Assembly (NCBI GenBank): GCA_001632425.1
Contig: KV425567.1
Coordinates: 310,001-374,000, forward strand
Source of the DNA: Neolentinus lepideus HHB14362 ss-1
Lineage: Eukaryota > Basidiomycota > Agaricomycetes > Gloeophyllales > Gloeophyllaceae
DNA: 64,000 bases
Direction: 5' to 3'
Every line of letters starts with the position of its first letter. Position 1 is the first letter of the stretch. This document shows positions 56,701 through 64,000 of the stretch, in pieces. The notes under the pieces are model-generated. The model saw only the letters and a program-made list of their open reading frames with translations. It was not told the DNA's origin and ran no database searches. A program made the position numbers and the translations under genes.

Positions 56701-59700
56701 GTAGAGTTCCATGAGGCGATTGAGCTTCTCCGCAGCGAAACGGCCGTACAAGTCGATGACAGGACCGACGGTGATCAGCTGAATTTGGGGTCGTTTTTCC
56801 AACCTGTGTAATGGCATTGAGCATAGAGCCCCTCTTGGCGACGAAGATAACTTACATGGATGGCAAGACGTCCGCAATAATATCCACACCTTTCTGCTTC
56901 GACCAACGACCAACGAACACGAATAAAGCAGCATTACGATCCTGCTTGATGCCAGCCCACTCCTGCGCCTGACGCTTGTGCTCTGGACGCTGTGCCTCAG
57001 CTTCTTGATCAATTTGGATGTCGCGCAGAGAGGTCGGATTCTCATCCAGAGCAGCAATGTCGGTAGGATCAGGGTTAGGCAATGAGTCAACGTGCTTGAG
57101 CGTCCATAGCGCAGGATAACGGGCCCAACTACGCTTCCCATACTTATCCGACACGCCGGCGACACCAATACTCTTTTGGTGCACACTGATGAAGGAAGCT
57201 GCAGCGTGCAGCAAGTTGAAAGTGTTTCCAAATTGAACGTATTTGGTACAGTGCTCCTTGCTGATGTTGAAGGCCGAGCAGACTTCCTTCATCTCCTCCT
57301 TAGTGCGCAGAGGCCAGAGACCCTGAAACTCGGCGTTGTGAAGAGACAAACAGACGGGTAGGACCTTGGGCAGGAGGTAAATGGGCGCCAGTGCTCCGTG
57401 ATAGTCGTTGATGTGGTAAATGTCGATGTCTGGATGCCGTCGAACAGTAGCTGCGATCGCCTGATTCCAAGTGGAGTAGAAGATGGCCGAACTGAGATCA
57501 TCCATACGAGCAGGGTAAGGATCGGCCTTCGTCTGCGCGCGGAACACGGGACTGTCGAGAATGACATATGTAATGTTATCAAGACAATGCGTCTCTACCT
57601 CGATCAGGTATGGTTCTCCAAAAATGATGACCTCGATGGGCTCGGCAGGCTCGCCAGCAGGATACTCGAGGTCCTTGACCTTTGGTATAACCCATATCAA
57701 GTCAACGTCCGTCATGGCCTTACCCATTAGGGACGACATGACACCAAGACCACCGATCTTAACCTTTAATTTCCAGTCGATGATCTCGTACTCCAGAGTG
57801 GCGATTAACACCTTCCGCCTCTTGTTCTTGTCCTCTGGCCATCCGATGATTTCCGTGTTGTGCTTATGGCCGAAGACTTTCTCCGACATCGGCGTAGCAG
57901 CGTCCTTAAGATCTGCCGTAGATTTATTGCCGAGAGAGCCGATGATTGGGAAGTAGTTGCTGTGATCCTTGTTGGGCTTGACACCCCACTTGTTGTATCT
58001 GATACCGTAGAAGGACCACATGAAGATGGCGACAGCCAGAGAAGCGGTGATGAGGGGTATAGAAAGTAAGAGCGCATACATGATGGCACCAACAGCAGCT
58101 TGACCACGAGGCTCGAGTGTCCATGTCAAGGTCGAATCGTCGACGACAAGATTCCACGCTAGATGTGGGTGAGGAGGGGCAGACAAGTTCAAATAGTTGG
58201 GAGCGGCTGTGTTGGGAGGTAAACGATCCAGGACCCCATCACCATCGACATCACCGTAGTAGTAGTTGTCATAACCAAAAATGTTTAGCTGCAAGTACGT
58301 CGGCCACGACGCCATAATTTCGAGCTCCCATTTTCCGTCATCGTTGTGACTCATTGTGGCTGAAACACCTTTATCATAACCCCAACTGTTGAAGGGACCA
58401 CGAGCCAGGAACTGTGGATAGCGACGGGGAATGTTGTAGTTCAGGTCGGCGTGGACCACCTGAGCAGCAGACATAATGGCGTTGGCCCAGTCTAGAGGAA
58501 ATCAAATGACATTAACACAACGCCAGCTCTCGAGATGGATTGACTCACATTGTACCATGATATGCTCGCCTTGCCACCAGTTCTCCGAATTATCGAACAA
58601 GTCCTTCTCAATCAGGGTCACGCTCTCCCAGTTTTGCCATTGCGTCCAGTTCTGGCCGAAGTTCCAAGAGTACCGGAACATGTCTGCACCAAAGGCCTTG
58701 TGTGTGAAATTGTACTTTCCATTGACGAACGAGAAGGATGAGGAGTCATAGTCGGATTCTGGGAAGACAATGACATTTTTGGATGAACCCTTCCGAACAA
58801 TAAGATGGTCGATGGACTAGAAGAACGATCAATGAGCATCGACAACAACTATAATGATGGACAATGAAAACGTACGTTGGTGCTGGCTGTTCCGTCGTTG
58901 GTGGTAGGATTATTGAGGGTGAGGGTTAAGAGACCATCGGGCACGTTCGTCAACGTCACCTGCCAGTACCAAGCAGACGTATCAGCGCCAGGGATCCTGG
59001 CGGGAGCCGGGTTGGTCACATTCCCGCACTGAACGGCATTTTGATCAAAAGTGGGGGTACCTCCTTGGCCAGACGAAGACATGTTGAAGGACAGCGCGTT
59101 CGTGACGCTTGTGCAGCTCATTTCCACGTTGAACTCAAATCGAATATCGATCGAGGTCGCATTAGCGTCGCCTGCTTCTGCTTGGATGCGCGCATCGTGA
59201 CCTGGCGAGAACTTTGTAAGAGCGGGCGGAGGTGCGACCCATTCGTTCTCGGGAACGAGAGCCTTGAAGCCATAGGGATCCATGGTAACGGATCCCAAGC
59301 AGCCGTAGTACGGCGCCAGACTGTTGTTGTAGTACGACGACAGCGAGTTCTGCAGAGTGTACGTCTCGTAAGGCGCGAACAAGTTCCTGACCGTAGTACC
59401 ACCCTGGTACGGAGTTGAAATCCAGAGAGGACTGGAACAGTCGTACGTCCACGTTCTGGTGACATTCTCGTTCGTGTACAGGATCCAGACTTGGTCAGTG
59501 TGTGTACCGGTCAAGTTCTGCACGCCAGAAATGCCTGACCGCGAGACGGACCAGAGACCCTTCTCGGTCAGGGTACCATTTGAACCGGGAAGTCCAATGA
59601 AGTAGGTCCAGTTTCCACGCTGTACAAGATTGAAACCGTCCTGTAGCGAATTATAGACCGTACGAAGGTACATGAACTGCGAGTAAACGCGACGGCTATC

Positions 59701-61535
59701 AGCAGTGGGATCGAAGTGGTCCAGTGAGTTCCAGTCATCCTTGCATCCCAAAAGCGTCTTCTCGAGTGCGAAACCGAAGAATTGATCGGATCCTAACGAG
59801 TAGCATCCATGACGCTGCCATGCCTTGTTACTCATCATGGCCTGACGACCATAGAGATAGTTGGAAGCAGTCGTATCATAAATATAGAAGTTCTGCTCCT
59901 CTCCGTAGTAGAGTAAGGGGATACCCGGCATAACAATCGTTGCGAGGAAGGTACCAAGGACGCTCATCTGCGTACCATTCTCCAGACCAGGCCAACGGAA
60001 GACGTCGAAGTTGCTGGTGCCGTACATGTGTCTCGGGTCCACCAGACCAGTCTGCGAGTTGATGAAGTCGTCGTTGACGAACATTTGGTTCCAGGCCGTG
60101 ATGAAGTTTGTGTCGACGTCAAATGCTACCTGCAAATTACCGTCCATACCCAAGAAACGCTCGAGAGACCGATAGAACGAATAGTGGAAAGCGACACCAT
60201 CGAGACCGTTGAGGGGAGCATCACGGAGGAAGTATTGATTGTCTTTGGATGACAAATTGGCAGCCGCCAAGAACCCAGGCGGTAACATAGTGGGTGTACG
60301 TCCACGACCACTATAATAGACTGTTGAATATCCATTCGCGAAGCAAGCCCGGTTCACTTACATGTACAACGCTCCAAATGTATCACCACCGGTAACCTCA
60401 CCGGTAATGAAGAAATTCTTCTTGCCCAAGTTCGCAGCGCAAGCCCTCGTGCTGCTTGCCCATTCCGCCAATGCGTCAACCGTCACCTGCGTCGACTTAT
60501 CAACACGAATAGCATCGATGTCAAGAGCAGTGATAGTCAAACAGGAGAAAGTTTGAAGCTTGGCCATGACCTCTGGCTTCCACTCCCTCAGACGATCCTG
60601 CACTGAGGCGAACTTCGCTAATTGACGCTGCCAATCCGGATGCACACCGAACGCCTCCATGTCACCATATTGGTCGAATTCGGACTCCAAGCAGCCATTC
60701 GTTGAGACGCTGACCACCGTACCATCGTCCTGCCAGAAAGTAGGCATTTGGCAGGACGTGTTCCTAGAGTTGTCGATGGAGAAATCCTTATACTCGGTGA
60801 AGTTCCAAGGAGTGTACATAGGGTGCTTCCAAACAGCGGCGTGTTCATTCAAATCAAAGGGAGTCGAAGTATTGAGATAGCTGGGAAGCTATCAGCAAGG
60901 CACGAATTTCATGTCTCGGTAACAACTCACCCATCGAAACCCACGAGATCACCCATAGTGCCCACCGTGAAATCAGCCATAATGTACATTCCCCGTGCGT
61001 GAATTTCGTCAATCGTAGTGACCCAATCGTCCATGGTACCCCAGTGCGGATCGAGAACGGTGAAATCCAATGGCGAATAACCTAAGAAAAGTTAGGGCAG
61101 TACGACATGACAACTAAGCAAAAACCCACTGTCGGCTTGCCAAATCATGTTCAGGAAAGGAGTACCCGAAATGAAGATACCTCTGATGCCCATGCCGTAC
61201 AGATAATCCAGCTTGGAGACCAGACCCTTGAGATCGCCACCAAACCGTAACTGCGTCTCCCTCCAGTCCTGCTCGAACATGGTCTGGAAATAGTCATTAT
61301 TGGAAGGATCCCCGTCCGCAAACTTGTCCATTAGAATAGTGTAAAAGGGAATCTCGCGCCAATTGGTCGGGGAGGGTGTGTACGTGGTATTAGTGCGCGA
61401 TGTCTTGTACTCGGTAGGAGACTGCGCATCTTGGTTGGTATTGAGATTGTACTTGACAAGGTCATCCCGGTATGGCGAAGCGCTTGCTAAGGTAGCAAAC
61501 GACAGAAGAGAGACGAGGGCGGTACGAAGCCGCAT
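53732..61535 (-). CDS. AGS1: Cell-wall alpha-1,3-glucan synthase
   Basis: Very large plasma-membrane enzyme making cell-wall alpha-1,3-glucan. Fifteen exons give 2353 residues: 61535-61130, 61081-60931, 60880-60362, 60310-58876, 58816-58549, 58491-56856, 56803-56518, 56469-55741, 55686-55449, 55396-55239, 55184-54659, 54609-54305, 54251-54111, 54051-53895, 53838-53732. It starts with a signal peptide ([20 protein letters not shown]). An extracellular GH13 amylase-like domain follows, with nucleophile DAIRVDK and acid ITGEVTGG. After a membrane segment near residue 1030 comes the cytosolic GT5 glycogen-synthase-like domain ([61 protein letters not shown]). A Ser-rich linker leads to a multi-pass C-terminal domain (about 10 segments) ending [12 protein letters not shown]. 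Domain order and length fit Ags1/Mok1. Intact throughout. Confidence 0.97.
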
Positions 61536-62817
61536 GCTAGAGTAGTGTCAACGTGCAAAGGAGGGTGCGAGTTGTTGGACGTTCGTGGCCAGGGAATGAG
61601 CAAAAGAGAGGAGGGCTCGCACCAGCCAACCCAGGGCAGTTACAAGAGGTATGTGGAAGGAAACAGAAAAGTCGCTAGGCAGACGACGCACAGAAGGGAA
61701 CCGGTGAGGGGACGCTGCCTCGCTTTATTGGTCCGGGCCCTAGTCCGTGGGAACTGTTTTCAAGGCACAAACCACTCCCACGACGGCCATCACTCCTTTA
61801 GGCAGCGTCCACAGTCACTGGCCTGGAAAAACATATCTTGATCGTAGTCAACTGCATTTTCCTATCATAATGTCGACCCTTTCGACGACGAACACGCCCG
61901 CTGGATACAGTCAGCGCCCACTAATAGTAATTCTGCAGTTATTGCCCCCGCCGCGTCATTCACCCTTCTTGCAATATTTGCGAGGTTTCCCCTCTTGTGC
62001 CAGAAATACGACCCAGTGACTTCTATGCCCTTCGAGGTATAACTACTATTGTTGCAGAATTAACACATATCCCTAAGACTATGTTCAGTGTCATTCTGAT
62101 AGGGAATATTCAGACCGTTGGCATTGCCTTACCGCGGCTTCTAATTTGATGACCTTGGCAACTTGTAATTGCCCACGTCGTTCGCAAAGTACTTCTCGAG
62201 ACTGATAGTTGGACACTGCCTCCATTGAAAGCCTCTGGAGCCAGTGCGATGGCTGCCAGGTTGTGCTCTGCAGTTGAATCTATTCCAAACTAGTCCGAGA
62301 TAATAATATGCGAGTCCTGACAAACGCGATCTTCATATGTTTCACGAATCAGCCACAATAAGTAATGCCTGCCGTTTAAGGAAGTTCGTCCCGACGCCCT
62401 CAAGCGGCCCCGAGAAATGACAGTTCTGTACTCGTATTCACCCAGCTAATTATCGACGCCGTCTCTGGCATTAATTCTGGGAGAGCTTCTGGTCTGTCTG
62501 GTCTGTTCCGTCTGTGCCGCTTTCACTCACTTGTACGAATCGTTATTGTTTCAACCGTCCGGACGGTCGCCTAGTGGTTCTGATTTCTACAGAACCGGAC
62601 GCGCTTGTACCGCCCTTCTTGTTAATCACGGGAGCAGGATATCCCTGTCCATCTTCTCGTTATACCACTCCAGACGACCTCAACGATATCCCTGTTCCGA
62701 GCTATACCTTGCCTTGACGTGTAGCTGGCGTCATTGGCCTATCACCCCGGACAGGTACGTACATCCACTAGCTAGGCGGACTTCAATGCCAAAGACTGGA
62801 GAGACTCCTCTAGCACG
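61536..62817. promoter_or_regulatory. Divergent 1.3-kb promoter region of AGS1 and the SAM-domain gene
   Basis: Longest gene-free promoter interval in the window apart from the element-bearing ones, in keeping with a regulated cell-wall gene. A short GTCTG-rich stretch (about 62491-62515) and AT-rich blocks are visible. No coding frame with family similarity was found, and no uORF can be asserted. Confidence 0.4.
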
Positions 62818-64000
62818 ATGATGACAGCAAATGCCAGTCAAATGAATTCCTTCGAAGGCTCTTCACACTCTGTCTCTCAGACCTCTTCCCCGACATCCCC
62901 CACCGCATCATATCATAGTTATTCCCATGCTGGAGCCGCCATCACCGCCAGTAATGCCCGCTCTGTCCAGAATTCCTCCAGATCTGGGACCCCCTCTTCC
63001 GCTGGGAATGGACCAAGCCTTGAATCGCCTTCTGGAACCCCATTCTCTGAATTCATTCGCTCATGGTCCGATGCGCATGTTGCGCGGTGGTTGACGGACA
63101 TCAAGTGTGAACGCCATGCCCCCACATTTAGAGAGAACGACATTCGTGGAGATGTGATACTTGAGCTAGATCAGACGACTCTGAAAGAGATGGGTATATC
63201 GAGCATTGGGGATCGGTTGAGGATAACCAATGCGGTAAAGACCTTGAGACAGAAAAGCTCCTCGCGTTCATCCATGTTCGTGTCTCATAGTCGCGGCAAC
63301 TCTGTCAACGGAAGCGGATCATACGCTACTTTCCCTAACTCTCGGGGTTCATCGAGACGCCTGGAGGCTGCCCGCCCCGCTCCCTTACAATTGTCTGGCA
63401 ATCCTACTCGAAAAGATCTGCCTCAGTTAATTTATGACCATCAACCTCCGCCGGAATCGGCGAAATCGTCGAGGCTCATGTCTCGCCTGGGCGAATCGAC
63501 CGCCACGGGCAGTGCCCCAGGCGCAGGGAATGCACCATCCTCTTCCCGATCAAACCTTCCTCCGATCCCTCCCGCTCCAGCCAGTCGGCCTCCTTTACCT
63601 GCCTCGAATCGCAGTAACTCTCGCGATGTGCGTACCATACCAGGACGCAAGACGCCCACGCAACAAGGCGCGATTCCATCCTATGTGAACCAGCCTCTTC
63701 CCCCAGCCCCAGTAAACCAGAATCTGCTGACTCCGCCGACAGCAGGCCCACAGTGGGCTGGCGGTTATGGCCTACCGTCAGATCCCCGACCTGGTAATTT
63801 AGGCGGCAAAACACCGACAAGATCGACATCGCCTTTGCCTAATGTCCCTGGACGGGATACATCTCGTTCGCCTAACCCCAATCATGGCAGAAATGCGTCC
63901 CTTCCTGGGTCCAGTGGGTTCTCTTCTCGTCCAACCACTAACGGCAGCCACCCTTATGCGTCATCCCAAGGCCAATCTCTTCCAGTGCCATCCTCGCAAC
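62818..64000 (+). CDS. SAM-domain protein, probable MAPKKK N-terminus (cut by window end)
   Basis: One open exon of 394 codons runs off the right edge. After a Ser/Thr-rich leader, residues about 76-145 form a SAM domain (FIRSWSDAHVARWLTDI, HAPTFRENDIRGDVIL, LKEMGISSIGDRLRI, AVKTLRQK). Such a SAM domain followed by a long Pro/Ser-rich linker is the N-terminal architecture of fungal MAP kinase kinase kinases (Ste11/Byr2 and Bck1/Mkh1 groups), with the kinase domain expected far downstream. The linker here has many PPxP-type stretches that could bind SH3 domains. The kinase part is not in the window, so the class is inferred. Two ATGs in tandem (62818, 62821) open the frame. It is divergent from AGS1. 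Confidence 0.65.
   Translation, partial: MMTANASQMNSFEGSSHSVSQTSSPTSPTASYHSYSHAGAAITASNARSVQNSSRSGTPSSAGNGPSLESPSGTPFSEFIRSWSDAHVARWLTDIKCERHAPTFRENDIRGDVILELDQTTLKEMGISSIGDRLRITNAVKTLRQKSSSRSSMFVSHSRGNSVNGSGSYATFPNSRGSSRRLEAARPAPLQLSGNPTRKDLPQLIYDHQPPPESAKSSRLMSRLGESTATGSAPGAGNAPSSSRSNLPPIPPAPASRPPLPASNRSNSRDVRTIPGRKTPTQQGAIPSYVNQPLPPAPVNQNLLTPPTAGPQWAGGYGLPSDPRPGNLGGKTPTRSTSPLPNVPGRDTSRSPNPNHGRNASLPGSSGFSSRPTTNGSHPYASSQGQSLPVPSSQ

Noticed and set aside
1..64000. Biosynthetic gene cluster, CRISPR, defence island or viral insertion
   Set aside because: No polyketide, peptide-synthetase or terpene core gene, no repeat-spacer array, no viral structural or replication genes; the content is housekeeping genes with uniform intron style.

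Overview
The window looks like nuclear DNA of a filamentous basidiomycete, most likely an Agaricomycete. Nearly every gene is cut by many short GT-AG introns of about 45-65 bp, genes are packed on both strands, and the products are fungal (alpha-1,3-glucan synthase, Ede1, Bmt2, fungal-type pyruvate dehydrogenase kinase, class II cAMP phosphodiesterase). I rebuilt gene models by splicing until the reading phase closed and the product matched a known family. Coordinates are therefore sequence-derived predictions without transcript support. No bacterial-type system, CRISPR array, secondary-metabolite cluster or virus was seen.

Layout. 1-8.1 kb: the 3' end of YME2, a tetraspanin, a transposon-like inverted-repeat element, the 25S rRNA methyltransferase BMT2, and a 15-exon D-lactate dehydrogenase (DLD1). 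8.7-15.7 kb: a 5'-nucleotidase-family phosphoesterase, a small conserved membrane protein on the minus strand, and a large acidic protein of unknown function; the last two are divergent and share a promoter carrying repeated TAACTTAC words. 16.2-23.7 kb: RPC82 (RNA polymerase III), an MPPED-type metallophosphoesterase with an apparent C-terminal frameshift, and SPT16 (FACT), divergent from the phosphoesterase with about 120 bp between starts. 24.5-30.8 kb: an alpha/beta-hydrolase with an unclear middle, a mitochondrial PDK-family kinase, and a double-PHD chromatin protein of Rco1/PHF12 type.

30.8-45.4 kb: a tRNA-derived SINE with a poly(A) tail and perfect 15-bp target-site duplications, a 22-exon phosphoglucomutase/phosphopentomutase with micro-exons and a GC-AG intron, MCM-binding protein, mitochondrial ribosomal protein uL15m, PRP38, a UBE2C-type E2, and the endocytic scaffold EDE1. 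46-53.4 kb: class II cyclic-nucleotide phosphodiesterase, a DUF4211 protein, a SAM-dependent methyltransferase and a sphingoid-base kinase. 53.7-64 kb: the 2353-residue alpha-1,3-glucan synthase AGS1 and, divergent from it, the start of a SAM-domain signalling protein, probably a MAPKKK, cut by the window end.

The genes are mainly housekeeping and do not form one pathway. Loose themes are chromatin and transcription (SPT16, RPC82, PHD protein), replication and cell cycle (MCMBP, E2-C), mitochondria (YME2, DLD1, PDK, uL15m) and cell wall or signalling (AGS1, SAM protein, PDE, LCB kinase). The most noteworthy observations are the intact SINE insertion, the nested inverted-repeat element, the micro-exon/GC-AG splicing, the frameshifted phosphoesterase tail, and three conserved-looking proteins of unknown function.
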